Source: VRUE01 sp963702035 (GTDB taxonomy: Bacteria > Actinomycetota > Thermoleophilia > Solirubrobacterales > 70-9). From it: DNA of 64,000 nucleotides. Position numbers and translations under genes: made by a program. Positions 22,437 through 31,444 of this stretch are shown one piece after another. The notes beneath the pieces were generated by a model that had not been told where the DNA came from, ran no database searches, and worked only from the letters and a program-made list of their open reading frames with translations. Numbering within the stretch: the stretch's first letter is position 1; every line of letters begins with the position of its first letter. The stretch lies in assembly GCA_963702035.1 (NCBI GenBank), contig OY969700.1, positions 434,001-498,000 of the forward strand, written 5' to 3'.

Positions 22437-22706
22437 TCAGGCGGCCGTATCGTCCTCGGGTGGGCTCTGCGCCTTGCCGGCGAGGATGTCGGTCAGCTGA
22501 GCGACGTCATCGCCCGAGATCAGCGAGTCGCCGCTTTCGTGCTTGTGGCGCAGCCGGTTGACCAGCTCGGCACGCAGGATGTCGATCTTGCCGTGCAGAA
22601 CCCGGCGTTTGTAGGAGATCTCGTTCTCCTCGGTGGTGAGCTTGTCGATCAGGTCTTTCAGCTCTTCGTCGCTGAGCGAACCGAGATCGGGAAAGGTGTC
22701 CTCCAT
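22437..22706 (-). CDS. RsiG-like c-di-GMP-responsive anti-sigma factor, 89 aa
   Basis: A small protein predicted as a helical hairpin. It has the spacing E(x3)S(x2)R(x3)H(x3)D at Glu27, Ser31, Arg34, His38 and Asp42. In Streptomyces RsiG the motif is E(x3)S(x2)R(x3)Q(x3)D, occurs twice, and binds c-di-GMP while holding the sigma factor WhiG. Single-motif relatives in Rubrobacter-type actinobacteria work as homodimers. ATG 22706 has AAGGAG 5 bases before it and its own promoter at 22756-22783. It leads the RsiG-FHA-MerR unit. The Gln-to-His change is a point to check. No WhiG gene is in the window. Confidence 0.75.
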   Translation of the reverse strand: MEDTFPDLGSLSDEELKDLIDKLTTEENEISYKRRVLHGKIDILRAELVNRLRHKHESGDSLISGDDVAQLTDILAGKAQSPPEDDTAA

Positions 22707-22755
22707 CTTGCTCCTTGATCGGGAGACCTTCGCCTCCGTTGGCCGCAGGGGACCA

Positions 22756-22795
22756 ATTATAGGTCGCTCAGCCAAAGGTTCAACTCTAGGTTGAA
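22756..22795 (-). promoter_or_regulatory. Promoter of the RsiG-FHA-MerR unit with overlapping 17-bp palindrome
   Basis: On the minus strand TTGAAC (22783-22778) and TATAAT (22761-22756) are 16 bases apart, close to the housekeeping sigma consensus. TTCAAC-CTAGA-GTTGAA (22795-22779) is a perfect inverted repeat covering the -35 box. It begins right after the pgsA stop, so the unit is separated from the upstream core operon. The palindrome is a likely operator, possibly for the MerR protein of the unit. Confidence 0.75.
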
Positions 22796-22797
22796 GG

Positions 22798-23451
22798 TTA
22801 TGGATCCTGGGCGGCGGCTTGCGCCTTGCGTTCGCGGACCGTGCGCACCCCCGTCTGGGCGTAGAGCACGGTGGCGAGGATCGCCAGGGCGACGCCGACG
22901 ATCAGCAGCGCCGCCGGAACCCAGCCGGCGAAGACGAGGGCAAAGAAGATGCCGCCCATGATCGGGAAGACCGAGATCCGGCCCGGCCAGTTGACGGCGA
23001 TCTCGACCCCGTGGCGCAGGCCGTACTGGGCGAGCAGCAGCATCGCCACCTCGCGCGCGACGAGCAGGGCCAGCGCCCAGCGCGGCAGCAGTTCGAAATG
23101 CCAGCAGACGATCGCGCCGGAGAGGATCGTGAGGCGGTCGATCAGGGGGTCGAGCATCGCCCCCAGGCGGCTGTACTGGCCGGTCACCCGGGCGAGGAAG
23201 CCGTCGAGGTAGTCGCCTGCCGCGATCAGCCAGAAGATGGTGGCCGAAGCGACGCTGCGGCCGTCGCCCGATTCGAAGGCCAGATAGAGGAAGACCGGTA
23301 GCCCCGCCAGGCGCAGATAGCCGACCAGGTTGGGCAGCGTCCAGGGGTTGAGCGGTTCGCCCTCGCGCGTCTGCCTCGGCGGCGGGCCGCTGCGGTCGAG
23401 GCCGAAGAGCCGTCGGATGCGGCCGCGCCCGAAGGGGGCCGCGTCAGACAT
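22798..23451 (-). CDS. pgsA: CDP-alcohol phosphatidyltransferase, PgsA-type, 217 aa
   Basis: Joins CDP-diacylglycerol to an alcohol (glycerol 3-phosphate for PgsA) at the membrane. The family signature is complete: DYLDGFLARV, then GAMLDPLIDRL, which gives the D..DG..AR and G...D...D metal and substrate residues near 83-105. Four to five hydrophobic helices surround it. ATG 23451 overlaps the proS stop by 8 bases; longer starts would lie in proS. The exact acceptor alcohol cannot be told from the motif alone. Confidence 0.85.
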   Translation of the reverse strand: MSDAAPFGRGRIRRLFGLDRSGPPPRQTREGEPLNPWTLPNLVGYLRLAGLPVFLYLAFESGDGRSVASATIFWLIAAGDYLDGFLARVTGQYSRLGAMLDPLIDRLTILSGAIVCWHFELLPRWALALLVAREVAMLLLAQYGLRHGVEIAVNWPGRISVFPIMGGIFFALVFAGWVPAALLIVGVALAILATVLYAQTGVRTVRERKAQAAAQDP

Positions 23452-25150
23452 CCTCGCCTTGGAGCAGCGCGAGCGCACGCTCGCCGGCCTCCTCGACGGG
23501 TAGTTCGTGCTCGACCCCACCGGCTCGCTCGCTCGCCTCGACCACTCCCTTGGCGAGGCCACGCCGTCCGACGACGACGCGCAGCGGGCAGCCGAGCAGC
23601 TCGGCATCGGTCAGCTTCTCCCCCGGGCCGGCGTCGCGATCGTCGTAGAGGACCTCCGCCCCTCTCTCCCGCAATGTCGCGTAGAGCTCGTCGGCCGTCT
23701 CGCGCTCGGGCTCGCCGGACTTGGCGAGGGAGACGAGCTGCACCTGCCAGGGAGCGAGGGCGGCGGGCCAGACGATGCCGCGCTCGTCGGCCCCCTGCTC
23801 GATCGCCGCGGCGACGATCCGCGCCGGGCCGATCCCGTAGGAGCCCATCACGATAGGTCGCTCGACCCCGCCCTCGTCCAGGTAGGTGGCTTCGAGTGGC
23901 TCCGAGTAGCGGGTGCCGAGCTTGAAGATGTTGCCGACCTCGATCGCCGGCTCGATCTCGATCGTGCCGCCGCCCGGGGCGGTGTCGCCCGCCTCGACAG
24001 TGCGCACGTCCATCTCGTAGGCCTCGAAGTCGCGGGAAGGGTCGATGCCCCGGAGGTGGGTGTTCGGCTTGTTGGCGCCGGAGACGTAGGAATTGCCGGT
24101 GAGCGCCGCGTCCTTGATGATCGGCAGGCCGCTGTCGACCGGGCCGAGGTAGCCGACGGGGCCGAGCCGCGCCTCGATCTCCTCGCTGCTCGCCTGACGA
24201 AAGTCGGTCTTCATCCCGTTGCGCAGCTTGATCTCGTTGAGTCGGTGGTCGCCGCGGAGCAGCACGAGGACCATCCCACGGCCCTCGACGATGATCGGCA
24301 GGGTCTTGATGAAGCCTCCGTGCGGGAGTCCGAGGTGGTCCGCCACCTCCTCGACCTTGGTCAAGCCGGGCGTATCGACCTGCTCGGGGGCGTCCAGCGA
24401 CGCCGGCAACTCGACCGGCTGTGGTTCCGCCGAGGCGACCTCGACGTTGGCGGCGTAGCCGGGAGCCAGCGCCACCTCGTTCTCGCCGGCCGCGCAGGGC
24501 GCCATGTACTCGTGGGCGCCGGAGCCGCCCATCATCCCCACGTCGGACTCGACCCGGTACCAGCGCAGGCCGCAGCGGTCGAAGATCCGCCGGTAGGCCT
24601 CGCTCTGCACCTCGTAGGAGCGGGCCAGCCCCTCCTCGTCGCGGTCGAACGAGTAGGCGTCCTTCATCGCGAACTCACGCGTGCGCAGCACGCCGGCCCG
24701 AGGCCGGGGCTCGTCGCGCTCCTTGGTCTGGATCTGGAACAGCATCAGCGGCAGGTCTCTGTAGGAGCGCACCTCGCGGGCGATGTGGGAAGTGACGCAC
24801 TCCTCGTGCGTCATCGCCAGGACCATCTCGGCGCCCTTGCGGTCTTCGAGCTTGAACAGCTCGTCGATCGCGTACCGCCCGGTCTTCTTCCAAGCCTCCG
24901 CGGGCTGCAGCACAGGCATCAGCATCTCCTGACACCCGATCCCCTCCATCTCCTCGCGGATCACCGCTTCCACCTTGCGGTGCACGCGCCAGCCGGCAGG
25001 CAGATACGTCCACAAGCCGGCCCCGAGTTGACGGATGAGCCCAGCCCGCACCATCAGCTTGTGCGAAACCGCCTCCGCGTCGGAGGGCGGATCCTTCAAG
25101 GTCGGCAGAAACGTCTGGCTCAGTCGCGTCACTGCGGGAAACCTATCCAC
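23444..25150 (-). CDS. proS: Prolyl-tRNA synthetase, 568 aa
   Basis: Charges tRNA-Pro. Class II motifs are visible: GLIRQLGAGLWTYLPAGWRV (motif 1), RTREFAMKDAYSFDRDEEGL (motif 2) and MGSYGIGPARIVAAAIEQ (motif 3). The insert between motifs 2 and 3 (about 220-390) is the Ala-Pro editing domain of the bacterial type. The C-terminal anticodon-binding domain ends with RERGAEVLYDDRDAGPGEKL and LGCPLRVVVGRRGL. GTG 25150 is used. Confidence 0.96.
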   Translation of the reverse strand: MDRFPAVTRLSQTFLPTLKDPPSDAEAVSHKLMVRAGLIRQLGAGLWTYLPAGWRVHRKVEAVIREEMEGIGCQEMLMPVLQPAEAWKKTGRYAIDELFKLEDRKGAEMVLAMTHEECVTSHIAREVRSYRDLPLMLFQIQTKERDEPRPRAGVLRTREFAMKDAYSFDRDEEGLARSYEVQSEAYRRIFDRCGLRWYRVESDVGMMGGSGAHEYMAPCAAGENEVALAPGYAANVEVASAEPQPVELPASLDAPEQVDTPGLTKVEEVADHLGLPHGGFIKTLPIIVEGRGMVLVLLRGDHRLNEIKLRNGMKTDFRQASSEEIEARLGPVGYLGPVDSGLPIIKDAALTGNSYVSGANKPNTHLRGIDPSRDFEAYEMDVRTVEAGDTAPGGGTIEIEPAIEVGNIFKLGTRYSEPLEATYLDEGGVERPIVMGSYGIGPARIVAAAIEQGADERGIVWPAALAPWQVQLVSLAKSGEPERETADELYATLRERGAEVLYDDRDAGPGEKLTDAELLGCPLRVVVGRRGLAKGVVEASERAGGVEHELPVEEAGERALALLQGEDV

Positions 25151-25197
25151 TAGTTAGGCGGATAGCTGGCGACAGCAAGTCTCGGCGAGCAGCGCCC

Positions 25198-26454
25198 TTA
25201 AGCTCGAGTGAAGCGGCGGCCCGCCGTCGGCGAGGCCTCCTCGTCGAGCAGAACCTTGTCCGACTCGCCCCGTTCGACCGCTTCCTTCTCCATCCGGGCG
25301 ATCTTCTCGGGCGTCAGTTCGCCCTCGTTTTCCTGCTCGATTTTCGCCAGCCAGGCCGCGCCCTCGCGCGACTCGGCCTCATCGAACTCGACCTCGCCGC
25401 CGCGATCGAGCGATTTGTCGATCTCCTCGAAGAGCGTGTCGACCAGCTGAGCTTGGGGCACCTTGCGCAACGGCTTGCCGTGGGCATAGATCAGACCCTC
25501 GTTCTTGGCGCCGGCGATGCCGAAGTCGGCGTGTGAGGCCTCGCCGATGCCGTTGACGGCGCAGCCCAGCACCGCCACCTCGACCGGCTCGGCGTAGCCT
25601 TCCAGCCGCTGCTCGATCTCGGCGACGACCGAGTCCATGTCGAACTGGAGGCGGCCGCAGGTCGGACAGGCGATCAGCACCGGGCCGCGCTCGCGCAGCT
25701 GCAGCGCCTTGAGGATCTCCCAGGCGACCTTGACCTCCTCCTCGGCGTGGAAGGTCGAGAGGCTGATCCTGATCGTGTCGCCGATCCCGTCGGCGAGCAG
25801 CGTCCCCAGCCCGACCGAGGATTTCAACGCGCCGGACCATTTGGTCCCCGCCTCGGTGATCCCCAGGTGCAGCGGGTAGGGGATCTTCTCGGAGAGCAGC
25901 CGGTTGGCGGCGATCGTGTTGGGCACGTTGGTCGACTTGATCGAGACCTTGAAGTCTTCGAAGTCGAGGCCCTCCATCAGCTCGACGAACTCGATCGCGG
26001 CGGCGACCAGCGCCTCGACCGGCGCTTCGCGCTCGAGCTCATGCAGGTGTTTGGGCAGCGAGCCGGAGTTGACCCCGATCCGCATCGGCACTCCCGCTGC
26101 GGTCGCCTTCAGCGCCACCTCGGCGACTTTCTCGCGCCCGCCGATGTTGCCCGGGTTGAGGCGGATGCAGTGAGCCCCCGCGTCGATCGCCTTCAGCGCC
26201 AGCGTGTGGTTGAAGTGGATGTCGGCGATCACCGGGATCGGCGACTCCTTGACGATCGTCTTCAGCGCCTCGACGTCCTCGTCGCGCGGCACCGCGACAC
26301 GGACGATGTCCGCGCCGGCGTCGGCGACCTTGCGGATCTGCTCCATCGTCGCCGCCAGGTTGGCGGTCTCGGTCTTGGTCATCGTCTGCACGGCGACCGG
26401 CGCCCCACCGCCGATCGGCACCCCACCGACGAAGATCTGCCGCTTAGAAGCCAT
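25198..26454 (-). CDS. ispG: 4-hydroxy-3-methylbut-2-enyl-diphosphate synthase, 418 aa
   Basis: Makes HMBPP from MEcPP in the MEP isoprenoid pathway, with a 4Fe-4S cluster. The TIM barrel begins PIGGGAPVAVQTMTKTET and includes GAHCIRLNPGNIGG. The C-terminal cluster domain has the Cys ligands in ACPTCGR and LGCAVNGIGEA plus a downstream conserved Glu. About 45 acidic residues extend the C-terminus. It shares the strand with dxr of the same pathway four genes upstream. Confidence 0.96.
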   Translation of the reverse strand: MASKRQIFVGGVPIGGGAPVAVQTMTKTETANLAATMEQIRKVADAGADIVRVAVPRDEDVEALKTIVKESPIPVIADIHFNHTLALKAIDAGAHCIRLNPGNIGGREKVAEVALKATAAGVPMRIGVNSGSLPKHLHELEREAPVEALVAAAIEFVELMEGLDFEDFKVSIKSTNVPNTIAANRLLSEKIPYPLHLGITEAGTKWSGALKSSVGLGTLLADGIGDTIRISLSTFHAEEEVKVAWEILKALQLRERGPVLIACPTCGRLQFDMDSVVAEIEQRLEGYAEPVEVAVLGCAVNGIGEASHADFGIAGAKNEGLIYAHGKPLRKVPQAQLVDTLFEEIDKSLDRGGEVEFDEAESREGAAWLAKIEQENEGELTPEKIARMEKEAVERGESDKVLLDEEASPTAGRRFTRA

Positions 26455-26489
26455 GCCTACAGGCTATCTGGGCGGGCGCTTTGCGCCGG

Positions 26490-28298
26490 TCAGTCGGCGT
26501 AGAGCGACTCGATCTCGGCGGCGTACTTGCGGTCGATCGGCTTGCGCTTAAGCTTCATCGTCGGGGTCAGCTCGTCGCCGCCGGGCGCCCACTCGGTGGG
26601 CAGGATCTTGAACTTCTTGATCTGCTCGACGCGGGCCATGCGCTCGTTGGCCGAGGCGAGGGCTGCCTCGATCGCCTGCCGAACTGCTTCGTGCTCGGCG
26701 AGGCTCTCCGGCGCGGTGTCATCGATTCCCTGGCCCTGCGCCCAGACCGGCGCGTAGTCCGGATCGAGGACGATCAGGGCGACGTTGTAGGGCCGCGCGT
26801 CGCCGATCGCCACCGCCTGGCCGATCAGCGGGCTGGCCGCCTTCAGCTTCGACTCGATCGAGGCCGGCGACATGTTCTTGCCCGCCGCGTTGATGATCAG
26901 CTCCTTCTTGCGGTCGACGATGCGCAGGTAGCCGTCCTCGTCGAGCTCGCCGATGTCGCCCGTGTGCAGCCAGCCCTCGGCGTCGATCGTCTCGGCGGTT
27001 TTCGCCGCCATGTTGCGGTAGCCGGGCATGTTGGCCTCGCCGCGGACCAGCACCTCGCCGTCTTCGGCCAGCTTCAGCTCGACGCCCGGCAGCGGCGTCC
27101 CCACGGTGCCGAGCTTGATCCGCTCCGGCGGGTTGCTGGTGGCGACGCCGCAGGTCTCCGACATCCCCCAGAGCTCGCCGACCGGGATGCCGATCGCGTG
27201 GAAGAACTCGAGCACCTCGACCGGCGTCGGCGCCGCGCCGACACTGACCGCGACCGCCTCGTCGAGGCCGAGCTGGTTGCGCAGCGCCGCGAACATTCCT
27301 TCGTCGGCAGCCGCGGCCGCCGCGGCCAGCTCGGCGGGGACCTCCTCCCCACGCTGCTCCAGCCGCACCCTCTCCAGGGCCGCCTCGAAGCCGCGCTCGG
27401 CCGGCTCGCGCTGCTCGTCGGGCAGCCCGGCCAGCATCGCCTCGAGCCCGGCCTTGAGCTTCTCGAAGACACGCGGCACGGCGAAGAACCAGGTCGGGCG
27501 GACCTGCGACAGAAACTGGACTATCTCGCGCGGGTCGGGGCAGATGTGGATCTCCAGCCCCTTGATCACCGGCAGGTAGTAGTTGGCGCCGCGCTCGGCG
27601 ATGTGGGCGGCGGGCAGCCAGGAGATGACCCGACCGCCCTCGTCCGGCAGCGGCACCAGATCGTCGAACGAGGCGACCAGGGTGAGCAGGTTGCGGTGGG
27701 TCAGCTGCACGCCCTTCGGCGGCCCGGTCGTGCCCGAGGTGTAGATCAGCGTCAGCAGGTCATCGGGCTCGATCGCGGCGGCGCCGGGCACGGGGTCGAA
27801 ACCGGGGTCGCGAGCTTCGAGCTCCGCCAGGGTCTCGGTCCCACCCTCGCCGTCGAGGACGATCAGGTGCTCGACGCCGGGCAGCTGCGAGCGGGCCGCG
27901 TCGAAGGCTTTGAGATATGCGGCCTCGACGATCGCCACGCGGGCTTCGGCATCGCCGACGACGTAGGCGATCTGCTCGGGCGAGGAGGTCTGGTAGATCG
28001 AGAAGGGCACCGCCCCGAGCGCCACGGCCGCCATGTCGCAGGCGACGAACTCGGGCCGGTTGGAGAGCATCAGGGCGACGGTCTCGCCCTTCGTCACGCC
28101 CAACGCCGCCAGGCCGCCGGCGATTCGTCCCACCTGGCTGGCCAGTTCCGACCAGCTCAGCGTCTGCTCACCGCTGCGCAGTGCGACCTCGTCTCCGCGC
28201 CGCTCGACCGTGGCGAGGAAGCCCTCGTAGAGGCTGGCGACGGGCAGCTCGGGCGTCGGGCCGCCGCTCGCGTAGCTCTCCGCGGCCCCTGCCTCCAT
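26490..28298 (-). CDS. Long-chain acyl-CoA synthetase (AMP-forming), 602 aa
   Basis: Activates fatty acids to acyl-CoA through an acyl-AMP. The adenylate-forming signatures are LIYTSGTTGPPKGVQLTHRN, then GELWGMSETCG and GWLHTGDIGELDEDGYLRI, with DRKKELIINAAGKNMSP in the C-terminal hinge region. It is of the FadD15/long-chain type, with an Ala-rich insert near 290-300. ATG 28298 overlaps the upstream rseP stop (ATGA). An unusual partner for rseP and ispG, but the overlap argues for co-transcription. Confidence 0.92.
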   Translation of the reverse strand: MEAGAAESYASGGPTPELPVASLYEGFLATVERRGDEVALRSGEQTLSWSELASQVGRIAGGLAALGVTKGETVALMLSNRPEFVACDMAAVALGAVPFSIYQTSSPEQIAYVVGDAEARVAIVEAAYLKAFDAARSQLPGVEHLIVLDGEGGTETLAELEARDPGFDPVPGAAAIEPDDLLTLIYTSGTTGPPKGVQLTHRNLLTLVASFDDLVPLPDEGGRVISWLPAAHIAERGANYYLPVIKGLEIHICPDPREIVQFLSQVRPTWFFAVPRVFEKLKAGLEAMLAGLPDEQREPAERGFEAALERVRLEQRGEEVPAELAAAAAAADEGMFAALRNQLGLDEAVAVSVGAAPTPVEVLEFFHAIGIPVGELWGMSETCGVATSNPPERIKLGTVGTPLPGVELKLAEDGEVLVRGEANMPGYRNMAAKTAETIDAEGWLHTGDIGELDEDGYLRIVDRKKELIINAAGKNMSPASIESKLKAASPLIGQAVAIGDARPYNVALIVLDPDYAPVWAQGQGIDDTAPESLAEHEAVRQAIEAALASANERMARVEQIKKFKILPTEWAPGGDELTPTMKLKRKPIDRKYAAEIESLYAD

Positions 28299-29389
28299 CA
28301 GCGCCCGTTGAAGCCTTCGCCGCCGAGGCGGCCTATGTCGTTGCTGAGGCCGACGAACATCAGCAAGACGACGAGGACGATGCCGACGACCGTGGCCCGT
28401 TCCATGACCCGTAGCGAGACCGGCCGGCCCCTGAGTTTCTCCATCAGGCTCCAGAAGATGTGGCCTCCGTCGAGCGGAAGTATCGGCAGCAGGTTGATCA
28501 AGCCCAGCGAGAGGCTGACCAGCGCCAGCAGGAGCAGGGATTTTTCGACGCTTTCCTCGACGGTGTGGTGGGCGACGTCGCTGATGCCGACGATTCCGGA
28601 GATTTCCTTGCGCTGTTCGGATTCGAAGATCCGCGAGAAGACCGAGGCGGTTTTGTGGGTGACGAGCCAGATCGAAGACCAGGCCCGGCCCGCGGCGGTC
28701 CCAAGCCCGATTTCCTCCGCTTTGCTCCCGTAGGAGAAGCCGATCAGGGCGCGGCCGTATTCCTTTATGTATTCCGGCCGCACGGAAATCGTCCGCGCCT
28801 GCCCGTTGCGCTTCACCGTCAGGGTGACCGGGGTGGCCGCGCGGCAGCCGTCGGTCTGTTCTCCGGCGCATTTGTGAGCCGCGACGTCCTTGCCGAACTG
28901 GGTCAGGCGCGCTTCTCGGTCCAGCGATGGGTAGGACTTGCCGTCGACGGCAAGGATCTCGTCTCCTTCCCTGAGCACCGAAGCCGCCGGCGCGCCGGCG
29001 GTGACTTCGCCGACCTTCTGGGTCGGCTGCTGCGCGTTCAGGTAGTAGAGCGAGAAGAGGATCAGGAACGCGAGCAGGATGTTGACGGCGGGGCCCGCGG
29101 CGATGACGACGATTCGCTGCCATACCGGCTTGCGGTAATAGGCGCGCGGCGCGACCTCCGGAGGCAGATCCTCCTCCGGGTTCATGCCGCTGATTTTCAC
29201 GTAACCGCCGATCGGCAGGGCGGCGATCCCATACTCCGTCTCGCCGCGTTTGACGGAGACGAGCTTCGGGCCCATGAAGAGGAAGAACTTCTCGACCCGC
29301 ATTCCGGTCGCCTTGGCGGCGACGAAGTGGCCGGCCTCGTGCAGGATGATCAGCAGCGAGAAGCCGAGGAAGACGAAGAGCCAACTCAT
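28298..29389 (-). CDS. rseP: Site-2 intramembrane metalloprotease RseP/RIP, 363 aa
   Basis: Cuts membrane-bound anti-sigma factors or similar substrates inside the membrane. The first helix holds ILHEAGHFVAA (HExxH), and the last part holds LPILPLDGGHIFW, the third zinc ligand Asp. A PDZ domain lies between (GEVTAGAPAASVLREGDEIL, near 128-150). MNPEED and PIGGYVKISG are typical for the family. ATG 29389 overlaps the dxr stop by 4 bases, an order (dxr-rseP-ispG) common in actinobacteria. Confidence 0.94.
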   Translation of the reverse strand: MSWLFVFLGFSLLIILHEAGHFVAAKATGMRVEKFFLFMGPKLVSVKRGETEYGIAALPIGGYVKISGMNPEEDLPPEVAPRAYYRKPVWQRIVVIAAGPAVNILLAFLILFSLYYLNAQQPTQKVGEVTAGAPAASVLREGDEILAVDGKSYPSLDREARLTQFGKDVAAHKCAGEQTDGCRAATPVTLTVKRNGQARTISVRPEYIKEYGRALIGFSYGSKAEEIGLGTAAGRAWSSIWLVTHKTASVFSRIFESEQRKEISGIVGISDVAHHTVEESVEKSLLLLALVSLSLGLINLLPILPLDGGHIFWSLMEKLRGRPVSLRVMERATVVGIVLVVLLMFVGLSNDIGRLGGEGFNGR

Positions 29390-30531
29390 ACCTTTGCCAA
29401 CTCCCCGACCTGCTCCTCGGTGCGGCGGCGGGCCTCCTCGTCACAGGCGAAGAGGTCCTCGAAGTGGGTAACCGGCCGGGCCGGCATCTCCTCCAGGACC
29501 CGCTCGATCGCCGCCGCGATCGCGGTGAACTCGATCCGCCCGTCGAGGAAGGCGGCGACGGCGACCTCGTCCGCCGCGTTGAGCACGCAGGGCGCGGTCC
29601 CCCCCGTCTCGCCCGCCTCCAGCGCCAGGCGCAGGCAGGCGAAGGTCTCCATGTCCGGTGGCTCGAAGCTCAGCTCGCCCACCGAGGCCAGGTCGAGCCG
29701 CGGCACGTCGACGTCGGCCCGTTCGGGGAAGTGCAGCGCGTAGGAGATCGGCACCCGCATGTCGGGGTAGCCGAGGTGGGCGAGCGTGGCGCCGTCGTTG
29801 AGGTCGATCAGCGAGTGGACGATCGATTGCGGGTGGACCACGACAGCGATCCGCTCGTACGGCACGCCGAAGAGATGATGGGCCTCGATCGTCTCGAACC
29901 CCTTGTTCATCAGGGTCGCCGAGTCGATCGTGATCCGCCCGCCCATCTTCCAGGTCGGGTGCGCGAGGGCGTCCGCGACGCTGACGCCGGAGAGGTCGTT
30001 GCGGCCGCGGAAAGGCCCGCCCGAGGCGGTCAGGACGAGCCGCTCGACCGTGCCGGGTCGCGCGGACCCGATCAGCTGGTGGAGCGCCGAGTGCTCGGAG
30101 TCGACCGGAAGCAGCCTCGCCCCGGTCGCCTCGGCCAGCGCCGTGGTCAGCTCGCCGCCGATCACGAGGCTCTCCTTGTTGGCGAGGGCGACGTCGATCC
30201 CCTCGCCGAGCGCGACGACGGTCGGGCCGAGCCCTGCGGCGCCGACCATCCCGTTGAGGACGAGGTCGGCGCCGGAGCCGGCGATCAGCTCCTGAATCCC
30301 CTCCTCGCCCACAAGCACGCGGCCGTCCCAGGCCGAGCGCGCCCGCTCGGCGGCGGCGGGGTCGGCCAGGGCAACGGTAGGAACGCCATGTTGCCGCGCC
30401 TGCTCGAGCACCAGCTCCCAACTCGAACCGGCGGCCAGGCCGACGACCTGAAGCTCTTCCGACGCAGCTACGATCTCCAGCGCCTGGGTGCCGATTGAGC
30501 CGCTGCTGCCGAGAATGACCAGCTTCTTCAT
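29386..30531 (-). CDS. dxr: 1-deoxy-D-xylulose 5-phosphate reductoisomerase, 381 aa
   Basis: Makes MEP from DXP, NADPH-dependent. ILGSSGSIGTQALEIV is the NADPH loop; PVDSEHSALHQLIG contains the metal-binding Glu, and GRITIDSATLMNKGFETIEA the conserved Ser/Asn/Lys/Glu cluster. The length is normal. ATG 30531. The gene starts the isoprenoid part of the core array; cdsA lies 19 bases upstream. Confidence 0.96.
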   Translation of the reverse strand: MKKLVILGSSGSIGTQALEIVAASEELQVVGLAAGSSWELVLEQARQHGVPTVALADPAAAERARSAWDGRVLVGEEGIQELIAGSGADLVLNGMVGAAGLGPTVVALGEGIDVALANKESLVIGGELTTALAEATGARLLPVDSEHSALHQLIGSARPGTVERLVLTASGGPFRGRNDLSGVSVADALAHPTWKMGGRITIDSATLMNKGFETIEAHHLFGVPYERIAVVVHPQSIVHSLIDLNDGATLAHLGYPDMRVPISYALHFPERADVDVPRLDLASVGELSFEPPDMETFACLRLALEAGETGGTAPCVLNAADEVAVAAFLDGRIEFTAIAAAIERVLEEMPARPVTHFEDLFACDEEARRRTEEQVGELAKV

Positions 30532-30550
30532 CTACTGGAGTCTAGGAGGG

Positions 30551-31444
30551 TCAGTAGACCAGCCGCACGGCGAGGTAGTAGCCGACGACGACCGTGAAGA
30601 GGACGGCGTCGAGGCGGTCGAGCAGGCCGCCGTGCGGGCCGAAGAGCCTGCCCGTGTCCTTTTTGTCCAGGTCGCGCTTGACCATCGAGGCGAAGAGGTC
30701 GCCGATCGGGGCGATCGCGGCCACGGCGGCGCCGATGATCAGGGCGTCGGCTCCGGAGAGCCAGTTCTGGTAAAGGCCGGCGAACCAGAAGGCCATCGTG
30801 CCGATCAGGAAGCCGCCGATCAGGCCCTCGATCGTCTTGTTGGGCGAGAGGTCGGGGGTGATCCGGTGCGAGCCGAACATGCGCCCGGTCGCGTAAGCGG
30901 CGGTATCGGTGGCGAAGGTGCCGACGAGAACGTCGATCAGCAGCGCCGCGCCGTGGTCGGGCAGGTCGCGCAGGAGCACGGCATGGACCAGCGGCAGGCC
31001 GATCCAGACGGCGCCGAGGACGGTCACGCCCATCGAGACGACGATCCGGTCGCGGGGGTGGCGCCGGGCGCCGAAGAAGAAGAGCAGCGGGAAGGACGCG
31101 GTCGCGAGGAGAAGGACGTTGAACGCCGTGCCGAAGTAGGCGGCGGCGACCATCGCGACGAGGGCGATGTAGGCGGCCATCTGAACCGGGCGCAGCGACG
31201 CCGTCATCAGGAAGTACTCGCGCAGGCAGAGCAGGCCGAGTCCGGCCATCGCCGCGGCGAATACCGGCCCACCGAGCACGACGATGACGATCGCGAAGAC
31301 GATCCAGGGGATCGCAACGAGGATCCGCCGCGCCGTCTCGCCGCGGAGCAGCGCGTTTCTTCGCCGGCGCGGCTCACGCGGTGGCCGCTCGGGCGGGGGC
31401 GGCTCCTCGGAGAACATGTCGTCGTCGAAGAGGTCCTGGACCAT
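30551..31444 (-). CDS. cdsA: Phosphatidate cytidylyltransferase, 297 aa
   Basis: Makes CDP-diacylglycerol, the precursor used by PgsA. About eight membrane helices follow a Pro/Arg-rich N-terminal tail (residues 1-36). The CDS signature appears as LSPNKTIEGLIGGFL and GDLFASMVKRDLDKKDTG, with the conserved Asp/Lys residues near the end. ATG 31444 lies directly against the uppS stop. Confidence 0.93.
   Translation of the reverse strand: MVQDLFDDDMFSEEPPPPERPPREPRRRRNALLRGETARRILVAIPWIVFAIVIVVLGGPVFAAAMAGLGLLCLREYFLMTASLRPVQMAAYIALVAMVAAAYFGTAFNVLLLATASFPLLFFFGARRHPRDRIVVSMGVTVLGAVWIGLPLVHAVLLRDLPDHGAALLIDVLVGTFATDTAAYATGRMFGSHRITPDLSPNKTIEGLIGGFLIGTMAFWFAGLYQNWLSGADALIIGAAVAAIAPIGDLFASMVKRDLDKKDTGRLFGPHGGLLDRLDAVLFTVVVGYYLAVRLVY

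Noticed and set aside
23507..25153. A 548-codon frame antisense to proS
   Set aside because: Mirror of proS codons; no motif and no ribosome binding site.
26481..28733. A 750-codon frame antisense to the acyl-CoA synthetase
   Set aside because: Shadow frame; no domain and composition of reversed codons.
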